Shown here one piece after another: positions 1 to 8,014 of a stretch of DNA of 64,000 nucleotides. The DNA is from Sphingomonas sp. Leaf407 (GTDB lineage Bacteria > Pseudomonadota > Alphaproteobacteria > Sphingomonadales > Sphingomonadaceae): NCBI RefSeq assembly GCF_001425385.1, contig NZ_LMQO01000004.1:1-64000 (forward strand), read 5' to 3'. Every line of letters starts with the position of its first letter. The first letter of the stretch is position 1. Position numbers and translations under genes: made by a program. Below the pieces are notes generated by a model. The model did not search any database. It worked only from the letters and a program-made list of their open reading frames with translations, and had not been told where the DNA came from.

Positions 1-327
1 CCACCGGCGGCGGCAGGTGCTGCAACGGCAGGACACCAGTCGCAGGATGACCTCCGCCGTGAGCGGCTTCGTCAGCGAGGCGAGATTGTAGGGCGTGGAG
101 GCAGTCGCCGCGCGGTTCGGCCCCGCCATGCCCCAAGCCCCGATCGAGACGATCCGTCCGTTGCGGATCACGGCGATCGACGCGCTCTCCACGCGCTGTT
201 CGCGCAGGATTGGGGTCATATCCGGCAGCGCGGAGTTCGTTCCGGCGTCCGCCACAGAGGTGCAAGTCATCAGCGCGACCAAACCGCCGTACACTGCCTG
301 CCTCAGCACACCGACTGTATTATTCAT
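1..327 (-). CDS. Serine hydrolase (beta-lactamase/class C-like), 5' part only
   Basis: Reading the minus strand from the ATG at 325-327 gives 109 open codons to the window edge. The protein starts with a signal-peptide-like hydrophobic stretch (VYGGLVALMTCTSVADA, about residues 12-28). A strand pattern SIAVIRNGRIVSIGAWG follows, and then NLASLTKPLTAEVI, whose SLTK fits the SxxK nucleophile motif of beta-lactamase-family serine hydrolases (penicillin-binding protein-like or class C esterases). The last 15 residues before the edge (Cys/Arg-rich) look unlike the family, so a frameshift near the edge is possible. It would act outside the cytoplasmic membrane; its substrate cannot be inferred. It faces away from the alpha/beta hydrolase at 516. 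Confidence 0.6.
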   Translation of the reverse strand, partial: MNNTVGVLRQAVYGGLVALMTCTSVADAGTNSALPDMTPILREQRVESASIAVIRNGRIVSIGAWGMAGPNRAATASTPYNLASLTKPLTAEVILRLVSCRCSTCRRRW

Positions 328-515
328 ATGCAACAGTTAGCGGCGTCTAGGTTTGGCCGCAACCTGGATCATATTTTCCATCGACGTGACGGACGTGAGA
401 ACCGCCATGAGATTGTCGAAATACCATCCCAACGGAACGATGGACAGACTCCTCCGCTTGGAGGCGGCCGTATGATGGCGCATGATGCCGGAACGGTCGG
501 TGCGGGGGGCGGAGC

Positions 516-1607
516 ATGGCAGAGGGGAAACGTTCAGGGATGATCGCGCGGGCCCTGCTGCTGGTCCCGGCGGCCTGGATGGCAACCATCTTGCATGGGC
601 AGATGCCCGGCACGCCCGGTGTCGTCCACGCCGGCAGCAGCAGCGTGCCGCCAAAGAGTCCGCACGAAGGGTGGTGGCGCGAGTATATGGTCGCACCGCG
701 GGTCCGCCTGCCGGATGGTCGACGGCTGACCTTGTTCTGCCAGGGCAAGGGGAGGCCGGTGGTGATCCTGGATATTGGGCTGGGCGGAGGCGCCTGGGGC
801 TGGGCCACGGTGCAAGGCGAGATGGCGAGGCAGACACGCGTCTGTTCGTATGACCGGGCGGGCTATTCGAACAGCGATCCGGCGAGGACGCCGCGCACCT
901 TCTATGCGCTCGAAGCGGATCTGGCTGCGCTACTGTCGGCGGCGCGGCTTCGTGGCCCCTATGTGATGGTGGGACAATCGTTGGGCGGAGCGATCGTCGG
1001 CCTGTACGCGCAGCGGCATCCCGGGAAGGTGGCCGGGCTGGTGCTGGTCGATCCCGCGGTGGGTCGGCAGGTGGCGCGGATGGCGGCCATCGCGCCGGAC
1101 GCCGACCCGACGGCCTCTAGGCTCGCGGCCGCGAGGGACTGCGCGCGGGCGGCGAACGACGGCACCCTCCTTCCGGGCAGCAAGGCGGAGACGTCATGCG
1201 TGGCGCCCGACCGGCCCGGCTTCGAGCCGCCCGTCTTTGCCAGCGATGCGTATCGCCGGTGGCAGCGCAGCTCCAACCTGCACGCGAAGCTGGCGGAGAC
1301 CGAAGGGCTCGACTTCGCGACGCTGTCGTGGCCGCGCGGTGCGCGGACAGAGGCGCGCGTCCTTGTCCTGACGCGCTCGTTCAGCCCGACCGGGCATCCC
1401 AGGAGCCGCGCGATGTGGGCGCTGTGGAACACGATGCACGACGAGGTGGCAGCCAGTTCGGTCGATGGCGTGAATTGCGTCGTCCCGCGATCGACCCACA
1501 GCATGATGTCCTCCAGACCGGACGTCGTGATCGACGCGGTATCGACGATGGTCGACGCCGTGCGCGGCCACCGCCGGATCGGGACCCGCTGCCGCTATTC
1601 GGACTGA
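516..1607 (+). CDS. Exported alpha/beta-fold hydrolase
   Basis: A 363-residue protein with an N-terminal hydrophobic segment (ARALLLVPAAWMATIL, residues 11-26), so probably exported or membrane anchored. The alpha/beta-hydrolase fold is clear. An oxyanion strand region runs PVVILDIGLGGGAWGW (residues 81-96), the nucleophile elbow is GQSLGG with Ser155, and a C-terminal THSMM probably carries the catalytic His328. Substrate unknown: this fold covers esterases, lipases and haloalkane dehalogenases. A purine-rich GGGGCGGAG lies just before the chosen start; an in-frame ATG at 540 is an alternative. It is followed by an unrelated, interrupted esterase on the other strand. Confidence 0.75.
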   Translation: MAEGKRSGMIARALLLVPAAWMATILHGQMPGTPGVVHAGSSSVPPKSPHEGWWREYMVAPRVRLPDGRRLTLFCQGKGRPVVILDIGLGGGAWGWATVQGEMARQTRVCSYDRAGYSNSDPARTPRTFYALEADLAALLSAARLRGPYVMVGQSLGGAIVGLYAQRHPGKVAGLVLVDPAVGRQVARMAAIAPDADPTASRLAAARDCARAANDGTLLPGSKAETSCVAPDRPGFEPPVFASDAYRRWQRSSNLHAKLAETEGLDFATLSWPRGARTEARVLVLTRSFSPTGHPRSRAMWALWNTMHDEVAASSVDGVNCVVPRSTHSMMSSRPDVVIDAVSTMVDAVRGHRRIGTRCRYSD

Positions 1608-1692
1608 GGTGGGCCAGTGGGGCGCAGATGGCATGATCCCGCCAGCGACCCATGCTGCTCTTTCCCGTTTCCTGATCGCAACAGGAACGTCG

Positions 1693-1869
1693 TCAGTACG
1701 ATAGGAACGCCGCCAGTGACGTTGCATCCGTAGCGCAGTGCCCGCCATAGAGCGGATGCCACTCGGTCCTGACGCCGCGTTTGCGCGCCACGTCGGCAAG
1801 CCGCTGTGTGCCTTCGAAATTGCCGTAAACATCATACAGGCCGTTCGACAGGTAGAGCGCCGGATGACC
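1693..1869 (-). pseudogene. C-terminal remnant of an esterase/alpha-beta hydrolase, split by the IS3 element
   Basis: On the minus strand a frame reads HPALYLSNGLYDVYGNFEG, then RLADVARKRGVRTEWHPLYG and GGHCATDATSLAAFLSY before a TGA at 1693-1695. This is the typical C-terminal end of a putative esterase of the alpha/beta fold, and GGHC probably carries the catalytic His. The frame runs straight into the left end of the IS3 element at about 1870. Removing the element and one copy of the ACC duplication joins it in frame to the open sequence at 3176-3328 (reading LRSG then HPALY). The gene is therefore inactivated by transposition. The full-length product and its substrate are unknown. Confidence 0.6.
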
Positions 1870-1947
1870 TGAGCCCTCCGGATTGGTCCATTCTTTGTGA
1901 GAAATTCTCGGTTAGGTTTGGCAGGTGCCGGACGAGGGAATCCGCCA

Positions 1948-2237
1948 ATGAAGAAGTCGAGGTTCAGCGAGCAGCAGATAGCGTTCATCCTCAAGCAGGC
2001 CGAGGATGGAACAACCGTCGAGGAGGTTTGCCGGAAGGCCGGCATATCAATCCAGACCCCGGCCTTCGCCGGGGCAGGCTCTACTACCGATGGCGTAGCA
2101 AATACGGAGGGTTGATGCCATCGGAGATGAAGCGCTTGAAGGTGCTGGAGGAGGAGAACGTCCGGCTGAAGCGGCTGGTGGCCAACCTCAGCCTGGACAA
2201 GGAGATGCTGCAGGACGTCATCCGCCGAAAAATGTAG
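1948..2237 (+). pseudogene. IS3-family transposase OrfA, frameshifted by a REP-like insertion
   Basis: The start MKKSRFSEQQIAFILKQAED is the typical OrfA helix-turn-helix N-terminus, preceded by a possible AGGGAA. The reading continues to AGISIQT and then leaves frame at a 23-bp insert (2058-2080) built on the palindrome CCCCGGCCTTCGCCGGGG. After the insert the family sequence resumes in another frame as YYRWRSKYGGLMPSEMKRLK, then a Leu-rich coiled coil (LEEENVRLKRLVANLSLDKE) and a stop at 2235-2237. Without the insert, QT would be followed directly by YYRW, as in intact relatives. The product would be the DNA-binding part of the transposase. Confidence 0.8.
2057..2074. repeat. REP-type palindrome CCCCGGC-CTTC-GCCGGGG inside orfA
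   Basis: An 18-nt hairpin, 7-bp stem and 4-nt loop, that forms the core of the 23-bp insertion breaking orfA. The identical 18-mer occurs at 56085-56102, preceded by GGA and followed by TACGCC. Confidence 0.8.
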
Positions 2238-2239
2238 GG

Positions 2240-3070
2240 CCTGGTCGAGCCCGGGAGATCGTCGGCTATTTGCAGGCGAGCTACCAGGTCAGCGAACGGC
2301 GAGCCTGCGGCGCGTTTCCGATCAATCGATCGACCCAGCGCTATCAGTCCCACCGCCTCGATCAGGCCGGCCTTAAGATGCGGATCAAGGAGTTAGCTGC
2401 GACCCGTGTTCGCTACGGGTATCGCCGCATCCATGTGCTGCTCCGGCGGGAGGGCTGGGAGATCAACCACAAGCGCACTCATCGGCTGTATCGCGAACTC
2501 GGGCTGCAGCTGCGCAACAAGACACCCAAGCGCAAGGTGAAAGCAAAGCTGCGCGATGACCGGACGCCGGCGACGGCACCCAACGAGTGCTGGTCGATGG
2601 ATTTCCTGTCGGATCAGCTCTTCGACGGGCGCAAGATCCGCGTGCTGTCGATCGTTGACAATTTCACCCGTATGTCGCCAGCGCTCGACGTGCGGACAAG
2701 CTACCGCGGCTCTGACGTGGTCGAGACGCTCGACCGCATTGCCGCGGTACATGGTCGCCCAAAGCGCATTCGTCTGGATAATGGCCCGGAATTCATCTCG
2801 AAGGATCTCGACCTGTGGGCGTATCAGCATGATGTGGTGCTGGACTTCAGCAGGCCTGGAAAGCCAACCGACAATGCGTTCGCGGAGGCGTTCAACGGCC
2901 GGGTGCGGGCCGAATGCCTCAACGCATAATAGTTCTTGAGCCTGGACGACGCACGGGTAAAATGTGAGGCGTGGCGGCGCGATTACAACGAGCACCGTCC
3001 ACATAGCTCCCTCGGCAACCAGGCCCCGATGGAGCGCGCTTTTTCGTCAGGGCAGGCATGCCTGCCCTGA
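2240..3070 (+). pseudogene. IS3-family transposase OrfB (rve integrase), two in-frame stops
   Basis: The DDE integrase part of the IS3 transposase, normally made by frameshifting from orfA. The family sequence can be followed from about 2240 (REIVGYLQ, no own start) through an ATG at 2270. The catalytic region shows WSMDFLSD (first Asp), IRLDNGPEF (second Asp) and FAEAFNGRVRAE (Glu). After CLNA come consecutive TAA and TAG stops at 2927-2932, where relatives usually have His-Trp. The frame then continues FLSLDDARVKCEAWRRDYNE and HRPHSSLGNQAPMERAF to a TGA at 3068-3070 inside the 36-bp palindrome. No active enzyme is expected. Confidence 0.85.
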
Positions 3071-3076
3071 CGAAAA
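3041..3076. repeat. 36-bp perfect palindrome at the 3' end of orfB
   Basis: The left arm TTTTCGTCAGGGCAGGCA is followed without a loop by its exact reverse complement, giving a 36-bp perfect palindrome centred at 3058/3059. It lies within the coding frame of the orfB remnant (Ser-Gly-Gln-Ala-Cys-Leu-Pro, stop) and replaces the usual OrfB C-terminus. The T4 and A4 flanks would let it act as a terminator in either direction. Confidence 0.8.
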
Positions 3077-3175
3077 GAGAGCCGGTTTTCTCATCAAGAC
3101 CGGACCAGAGACGGGGTGAGGCTCAAGACAACAATGCACTAACTATCAACCCGGACCACCCGGTGGGGGCCACTC

Positions 3176-3419
3176 ACCAGATCGAAGTGCAGAACCGCTC
3201 GTGGCTATTGAAAAGGCCTCACCCTCCCCCAGTCGGCCGTCTTGTAAGGAATCCTCATTGGGACTGCTGTTCGCGCTCTGGTTCGACGAGTGCGAGCCTT
3301 TTCGATCAATACTTGAACTGGCTGCCGTTCAGGCATGACCTGCATCGCTGAAGTGCCCACCGAACCACGGTAACACGGCCGTCTCGACCACCACGTACCC
3401 AAGGCACGACCGCTCATTC
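3176..3419. other. Gap after the IS3 element; possible 5' piece of the split esterase
   Basis: On the minus strand, 3176-3328 is open (51 codons) in exact frame with the esterase remnant at 1693-1869. It ends GEGEAFSIATSGSALRSG at the insertion point. No start codon or convincing upstream domain was found, so the gene may have been truncated before the insertion. Nothing else is recognised up to 3419. Confidence 0.35.
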
Positions 3420-3743
3420 TTAATTCAGCGCGTAACATTCCGATGTCGCGACGTTCTGATCGGTCGCGGGGTTGGTCCCCTGCAACAGGCAGATCATGAA
3501 CCTCTTGCGCAGGCGCAGGGTCACGACCGGTCCGGTCGGCGCGACATAGGAGCTGACGATCGTACCGCCGGCATCCAGCAGGGCGGTCAGCGACTGCGAT
3601 ACCGGTGCCAGCTTCGTCGGCATGGACAGCGCCTTGTCGGGCGACTTGCCCCCCTCGCCAAGCGGCCAGCGCGTCTCCTGCGCAGGGAGCGATGCCGCCG
3701 ACAGGCCAAGGATCAACGCAAGAGCAAGAGGAAGCGGTTTCAT
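3420..3743 (-). CDS. Small secreted protein of unknown function
   Basis: A 107-residue protein with a good Sec signal peptide (MKPLPLALALILGLSAASLPAQ; likely cleavage after LPA or PAQ). The mature part is about 85 residues, with two cysteines in the second half (MICLLQ and SECYALN) that could form a disulphide in the periplasm. No family is recognised. It stands alone, downstream of the thioesterase on the same strand with a gap of about 80 bases. The start is chosen for its fit to the signal peptide. Confidence 0.6.
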   Translation of the reverse strand: MKPLPLALALILGLSAASLPAQETRWPLGEGGKSPDKALSMPTKLAPVSQSLTALLDAGGTIVSSYVAPTGPVVTLRLRKRFMICLLQGTNPATDQNVATSECYALN

Positions 3744-3822
3744 GGACGGACTCCGTGGCGATTGTCGGCGGCTTGATCGTGGTTCGGGCCGGCATCGCCG
3801 TCCGTTGTCAGGCCCTGCTGGC

Positions 3823-4269
3823 TCACAGGGGAAAGATCAACAGGGTGGACGTCGCCGACGCACATAACCGTCCCTGCGCGTCGACCAGCCGCGCTTCGGA
3901 AAAACCGACACGTCGGCCCAGCGACACGACCTTTCCCTCCGCCCGCACCGGTCCGCTCGTGTCGGTCAACGCCCGGTGATACGACACCTTGAGTTCGAGC
4001 GTCGTATAGCCCTGTCCTGCGGGCAGGCTCGAATGCACCGCGCAACCGCAGGCGCTGTCGAGCAGCGTCGCGGCATAGCCGCCATGGACCGATCCGATCG
4101 GATTGAAGACCTTGCGCGAGGGCGAACCCTCGAACACCACGCGGCCGCGTTCCAGTTCGACCAGCGCGAATTCCAGCGTCTCGCCGATCGGGGGATGGCG
4201 ATTGGCCGCCATCAGCGCCGCCAACTGGTCGTGCCCGTCCAGTCCGGCATGGTCGATCAGGACGTTCAT
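3823..4269 (-). CDS. PaaI-family hotdog thioesterase
   Basis: A 148-residue single-domain acyl-CoA thioesterase-like protein. The hotdog signature NPIGSVHGGYAATLLDSACG (about residues 56-75), with HGG at the start of the long central helix, and the later strand YTTLELKVSYHRAL are typical of PaaI/YdiI enzymes that hydrolyse aryl- or acyl-CoA esters in the cytoplasm. The start MNVLID at 4269 is chosen because its ATG overlaps the TGA of the upstream tetR gene (ATGA). The two genes are therefore translationally coupled, and the thioesterase is probably co-regulated with its repressor. Actual substrate unknown. Confidence 0.85.
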   Translation of the reverse strand: MNVLIDHAGLDGHDQLAALMAANRHPPIGETLEFALVELERGRVVFEGSPSRKVFNPIGSVHGGYAATLLDSACGCAVHSSLPAGQGYTTLELKVSYHRALTDTSGPVRAEGKVVSLGRRVGFSEARLVDAQGRLCASATSTLLIFPL

Positions 4270-4850
4270 GCGTCGGTTTCCTCCTTCTGTGGGGTGCGCG
4301 CATTCGGCTGCGTCGCCGCGATCCACGCGCGGGTTTCGCGCAACAGTTCGTCGGACAGCGCGGTGTCATCGACCGCGCGGGCCAGGACGACGGCGCCGAC
4401 CATCGCCGCCCACCGCCCGATCGCGGAACGGCGCCGTGCCGCGTCGTCATCGCCGGGCAGTGCCTGCGCGAAGCGCTCGAGATGCGCGTCCAGCCCGCGC
4501 GCCATGGCGGCCCGGGCGTCGGACGTCTGGTGTCGCATCAATCCGGCGAGGCTGGCCATCGGACACCCCTGGTCCGGGTTCTCGCGGTGCAGCGGCGACA
4601 GATAGGTATCGGTCCACGCTTCGACGTCGGTCATCGCCGAGCCTTCCCCCGCCAGCGTGTCGGCGATGGTCGCGGCGATCAGCTCGTCCTTGGAAGCGAA
4701 GTGGCCATAGAAGCCGCCATGCGTCTGCCCGGCGGCCTTCATCACATCGGCCACGGTCACGGCGGCAAAGCCGCGGTCGCGAAACAGCCGACTGGCCTCC
4801 TGCAGGATGCGGCGACGGTTCTCCACCATCTGCTCGCGACTGACCTTCAT
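4266..4850 (-). CDS. TetR-family transcriptional repressor
   Basis: A 194-residue regulator. The N-terminal helix-turn-helix is clear (RRRILQEASRLFRDRGFAAV, then VADVMKAAGQTHGGFYGHF, residues 13-52), followed by a helical ligand-binding domain. The HGGFYGHFASKDEL pattern and the Cys in PDQGCPMASL resemble the NemR/AcuR-type TetR proteins that respond to electrophiles. This fits the divergent SDR / old yellow enzyme / quinone oxidoreductase operon. It is divergent from that operon across 105 bp holding a palindromic operator candidate (4909-4922), so it probably represses both itself and the operon. Confidence 0.85.
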   Translation of the reverse strand: MKVSREQMVENRRRILQEASRLFRDRGFAAVTVADVMKAAGQTHGGFYGHFASKDELIAATIADTLAGEGSAMTDVEAWTDTYLSPLHRENPDQGCPMASLAGLMRHQTSDARAAMARGLDAHLERFAQALPGDDDAARRRSAIGRWAAMVGAVVLARAVDDTALSDELLRETRAWIAATQPNARTPQKEETDA

Positions 4851-4908
4851 CGAAATAATCTCCGTTCGCCCGTTGACGTTTCATGATGACCATCACATTT
4901 AGTCATTC

Positions 4909-4922
4909 ATGACGACTGTCAT
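4909..4922. promoter_or_regulatory. Candidate TetR operator ATGAC-GACT-GTCAT
   Basis: A perfect inverted repeat with 5-bp arms and 4-bp spacer in the divergent promoter between tetR (start 4850) and the SDR gene (start 4956). The surrounding DNA repeats GTCAT/ATGAC-like half-sites (TCATGATGACC, TAGTCATTCATGAC). Assignment to this TetR rests on position only. Confidence 0.5.
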
Positions 4923-4955
4923 CAATATAGTGACTCGATCCGAAAGGGCAATCCA

Positions 4956-5735
4956 ATGACCAAGCCTGCCGTCCTCATCACCGGTGCTTCCTCTGGGATC
5001 GGCGCGACCTATGCCGATCGGTTCGCCCGTCGCGGGCATGATCTGGTCCTCGTCGCGCGCGATGCCGCCCGTCTCCACGCGCTGGCGTCGACGCTGACCG
5101 CCGAAACCGGCGTCGCCATCGACGTGCTGCCGGCCGACCTGACGAACCTCGATCAACTGGCGGCGGTTGAAGCGCGGCTCCGCGACGATGATCGCATCGG
5201 CATCCTCGTCAACAATGCCGGTGCCGCGCTGGGCGGCAGCTTCGTCGAGCAGCCAACCGAGGCGGTCGATCGTCTGATCGCGCTCAACACGACCTCGGTC
5301 GCCCGGCTCGCCAGCGCGGTGGCACCCCGGCTCGCGACACGCGGCGATGGCGCGATCATCAACATCGGTTCGGCCGTGGGGCTGGCGCCGGAATATGGCA
5401 TGACCGTCTATGGCGCGACCAAGGCGTTCGTGCAGTTCCTGTCGCAGGGGCTGGCGATCGAGCTGGGACCGAAGGGCGTCTATGTCCAGGCCGTACTGCC
5501 CGCGGCGACCCGCACCGAGATTTGGGGCCGCTCCGGTGCCGACGAGGCGTCGCTGGGGCCGATGATGGACGTGAATGCGCTGGTCGATGCCGCGCTGGTC
5601 GGCTTCGACGCGCGCGAAGACGTGACGATCCCGCCGCTGCACGACGGCGAGTTGTGGACCGCCTTCCAGACCGCGCGGCAGGCGATGCTGCCGGGCTTTG
5701 GCGCGATCGACCCCGCGCCGCGCTACACCGCCTGA
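4956..5735 (+). CDS. Short-chain dehydrogenase/reductase
   Basis: A 259-residue classical SDR. It has the cofactor motif TGASSGIG at residues 9-16, the NNAG motif at 86-89, and the catalytic Ser139 (NIGSAVG), Tyr152 and Lys156 (YGATK). Arg35 in the VLVARDAARL segment after the second strand suggests a preference for NADP(H). It would reduce a carbonyl or oxidise an alcohol in the cytoplasm. It is the first gene of an operon with an ene-reductase and a zinc-free quinone oxidoreductase, all enzymes that act on reactive carbonyls. The substrate cannot be read from sequence. Confidence 0.9.
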   Translation: MTKPAVLITGASSGIGATYADRFARRGHDLVLVARDAARLHALASTLTAETGVAIDVLPADLTNLDQLAAVEARLRDDDRIGILVNNAGAALGGSFVEQPTEAVDRLIALNTTSVARLASAVAPRLATRGDGAIINIGSAVGLAPEYGMTVYGATKAFVQFLSQGLAIELGPKGVYVQAVLPAATRTEIWGRSGADEASLGPMMDVNALVDAALVGFDAREDVTIPPLHDGELWTAFQTARQAMLPGFGAIDPAPRYTA

Positions 5736-5766
5736 TCCCGCGCCCCTTTCCCGAAAGACCTTCGTC

Positions 5767-6867
5767 ATGTCCGATCCCGATTGCTTCTCGTCCTATCGTC
5801 TCGGTGCCGTCACGCTCGCCAACCGTCTGGTGATGGCGCCGCTGACCCGTAACCGGGCCGGTCCCGACATGGTGCCGACCGAGCTGATGGCGGAATATTA
5901 CGGCCAGCGTGCTTCGGCGGGCCTCATCATCACCGAGGCTTCGCAGGTGTCGCGCCAGGGACAGGGCTATCAGGACACGCCCGGCATCTATTCCGACGCG
6001 CAGGTCGCGGGCTGGCGCAAGGTGACGGAGGCGGTCCATGCCAAAGGCGGCCACATCTTCCTGCAGCTTTGGCATGTCGGGCGCGTCAGCCATGTCGGCC
6101 TGCAGGAAGACGGCGCGGCACCGGTCGCGCCCTCGGCGATCCGCGCCGAGACCAAGACGGTGGTGGGCGGCGGCTTCGTCGACGTCTCCGAACCGCGCGC
6201 GCTCGAACTCGCCGAAATCCCCGGCATCGTCGACGACTTCCGCCGGGCGGCCGCCAATGCGATCGCGGCCGGCTTCGACGGGGTCGAGGTCCATGGGGCC
6301 AACGGCTATCTGCTCGACCAGTTCGCGAAGGACGGCGCGAACCACCGCACCGATGCCTATGGCGGCAGCATCGCCAACCGCGCCCGGCTGATGATCGAGG
6401 TGACGGCGGCGGTCGCCGCCGAGATCGGGACCGATCGTACCGGCATCCGCCTGTCGCCGGTATCGCCGGCGAACGGCATCGACACCAGCGATCCGCAGCC
6501 GCAGTTCGACCATATCGTTGGGCAGCTCGACGCGCTCGGCATTGCCTATATCCATGTCGTCGAGGGCGCGACCGGTGGCCCGCGCGACTCGGTGCCGTTC
6601 GACTATGCCGCGCTGCGCACCCGGTTCCGCGGCACCTACATCGCCAACAACGGCTTCGACCGGGCACTGGCCGAGGCGCATCTGGCCGATGGCAAGGCCG
6701 ACCTGATCGCGTTCGGCCGCCCCTTCATCGCCAATCCTGATCTGGTCGAGCGGATGCAGGCCGGGGCGCCGCTGGCCCAGATCGATCCGCAGACGCTGTA
6801 TGGCGGCGGCGCGAAGGGCTATACCGATTATCCGGCCTTGGCGAACGAACCGGAGCAGGTGGCATGA
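5767..6867 (+). CDS. Old yellow enzyme family alkene reductase (NemA-like)
   Basis: A 366-residue FMN-dependent ene-reductase. The N-terminus APLTRNRAGPDMVPTELMAEYY is typical of the NemA/OYE class. The substrate-binding pair His176/Asn179 with Tyr181 lies in the HGANGYLLDQF segment, and the C-terminal FMN phosphate site reads DLIAFGRPFIANPDL. It reduces activated C=C bonds, such as N-ethylmaleimide or enones, with NAD(P)H. The start MSDPD at 5767 is preferred over an upstream in-frame ATG because that one overlaps the SDR gene out of register. The stop overlaps the next ATG (ATGA). Confidence 0.92.
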   Translation: MSDPDCFSSYRLGAVTLANRLVMAPLTRNRAGPDMVPTELMAEYYGQRASAGLIITEASQVSRQGQGYQDTPGIYSDAQVAGWRKVTEAVHAKGGHIFLQLWHVGRVSHVGLQEDGAAPVAPSAIRAETKTVVGGGFVDVSEPRALELAEIPGIVDDFRRAAANAIAAGFDGVEVHGANGYLLDQFAKDGANHRTDAYGGSIANRARLMIEVTAAVAAEIGTDRTGIRLSPVSPANGIDTSDPQPQFDHIVGQLDALGIAYIHVVEGATGGPRDSVPFDYAALRTRFRGTYIANNGFDRALAEAHLADGKADLIAFGRPFIANPDLVERMQAGAPLAQIDPQTLYGGGAKGYTDYPALANEPEQVA

Positions 6868-7877
6868 AGGCCTATCAGCTCGAACGCTATGGCAAGGGGC
6901 AGCGGCTGACGCTGACCAACCTGCCCGATCCCGTACCGGCAGCGGGCGAGGTGCTGGTCGAGATCCACGCGACCGCGATCAACCAGCTCGACGGCAAGAT
7001 CCGCGACGGCGCGTTCAAGCCGATCCTGCCCTACAAGCCGCCCTTCATCCTCGGCCACGACCTTGCCGGCATCGTCGTCGCGACCGGACCGGGCGCGCAC
7101 CGGTTCAAGATCGGCGACGCGGTCTATGCCCGGCCGCGCGACGGCCATATCGGCACCTTCGCCGAACGGATCGCGGTGGCGGAGGCGGACCTCGCTCCCA
7201 AGCCCGTCAGGCTGTCGATGGCGGAGGCGGCGTCGGTGCCGCTCGTCGGGCTGACCGCATGGCAGGTGCTGGTCGAGACCGCAGGGCTGAAGGCTGGCCA
7301 GAAGGTGCTGATCCACGCCGGTACGGGCGGGGTCGGCACGATCACGATCCAGCTCGCCAAGCATCTCGGCGCGATGGTGGCTACGACCGCCAGCGCCGCC
7401 AATGCCGACCTCGTCCGCAGCCTGGGCGCGGATGTCGTCATCGATTACCGGACGCAGGATTTTTCCGAGCTGCTGTCGGGCTACGATGTCGTGCTCAACA
7501 GCCTCGATGCCAAGACGCTGGAAAAGTCGCTCAAGGTGTTGAAGCCCGGCGGCAAGCTGATCTCGATCTCCGGCCCGCCCGATCCCGCCTTCGCCAAGGC
7601 ACAGGGTCTCAATCCGGTCCTGCGTCTCCTGTTCCGCCTGCTCAGCACCGGCATCCGCCGCAAGGCCAGGCGCGCGGGCGTCGACTATTCCTTCCTGTTC
7701 ATGCACGCCGATGGCAGCCAACTCGCGCAGTTGGGGGAACTGATCGACGCCGGCACGATCCGCCCGGTACTCGATCGCGGTTTCACCTTCGATGCGCTGA
7801 ATGACGCGGTCGCCTATGTCGACAGCGGCCGCGCGAAGGGCAAGGTCGTCGTCACGGTCCGGCCCGACGCGGCATGA
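6864..7877 (+). CDS. NADP-dependent quinone oxidoreductase, MDR superfamily
   Basis: A 337-residue medium-chain dehydrogenase/reductase of the zinc-independent quinone oxidoreductase type. It has a GroES-like N-terminal domain (ILGHDLAGIVVATG), a Rossmann domain with AGTGGVGTITIQLAKHLGA (about residues 150-168) and the C-terminal KGKVVVTV end typical of the family. No structural-zinc cysteine cluster is present. It probably reduces quinones or enones. Its ATG overlaps the TGA of the old yellow enzyme gene, so it is translationally coupled and ends the operon regulated by the divergent TetR. Confidence 0.9.
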   Translation: MKAYQLERYGKGQRLTLTNLPDPVPAAGEVLVEIHATAINQLDGKIRDGAFKPILPYKPPFILGHDLAGIVVATGPGAHRFKIGDAVYARPRDGHIGTFAERIAVAEADLAPKPVRLSMAEAASVPLVGLTAWQVLVETAGLKAGQKVLIHAGTGGVGTITIQLAKHLGAMVATTASAANADLVRSLGADVVIDYRTQDFSELLSGYDVVLNSLDAKTLEKSLKVLKPGGKLISISGPPDPAFAKAQGLNPVLRLLFRLLSTGIRRKARRAGVDYSFLFMHADGSQLAQLGELIDAGTIRPVLDRGFTFDALNDAVAYVDSGRAKGKVVVTVRPDAA

Positions 7878-8014
7878 CCGCGCCAGAGCGCTGGACGTCG
7901 GTCGCGGGTGCGGATCGTCTACCCCGATGCCGGGCATGGCGGCATCTCCCGGGATCATGAGGCGTTCGTGACCACGGCCCGGGGCGTTCCCTGCCCGGTA
8001 ACGCGCCAGTTTTG

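Larger units (their letters stand above)
1870..3175. mobile_element. IS3-family insertion sequence, decayed
   Basis: About 1.3 kb. The left end begins TGAGCCCTCCGGATTGGTCC and the right end reads GGACCACCCGGTGGGGGCCA then CTC, an imperfect inverted repeat. The 3-bp sequence ACC is present on both sides (1867-1869 and 3176-3178), the target duplication size usual for IS3 elements. Inside are orfA and orfB, both broken: a 23-bp palindromic insertion frameshifts orfA, two stops interrupt orfB, and a 36-bp perfect palindrome sits at its 3' end. The ends were assigned by eye; the matching rejoining of the esterase frame supports them. Confidence 0.7.

Noticed and set aside
1194..2045. 283-codon minus-strand frame over the alpha/beta hydrolase and IS end
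   Set aside because: No family pattern. It overlaps both the hydrolase on the other strand and the esterase remnant in a different frame.
5359..6681. 440-codon minus-strand frame across the old yellow enzyme gene
   Set aside because: Shadow of a clear OYE gene; composition is random Arg/Gly/Ala with no motif or signal.
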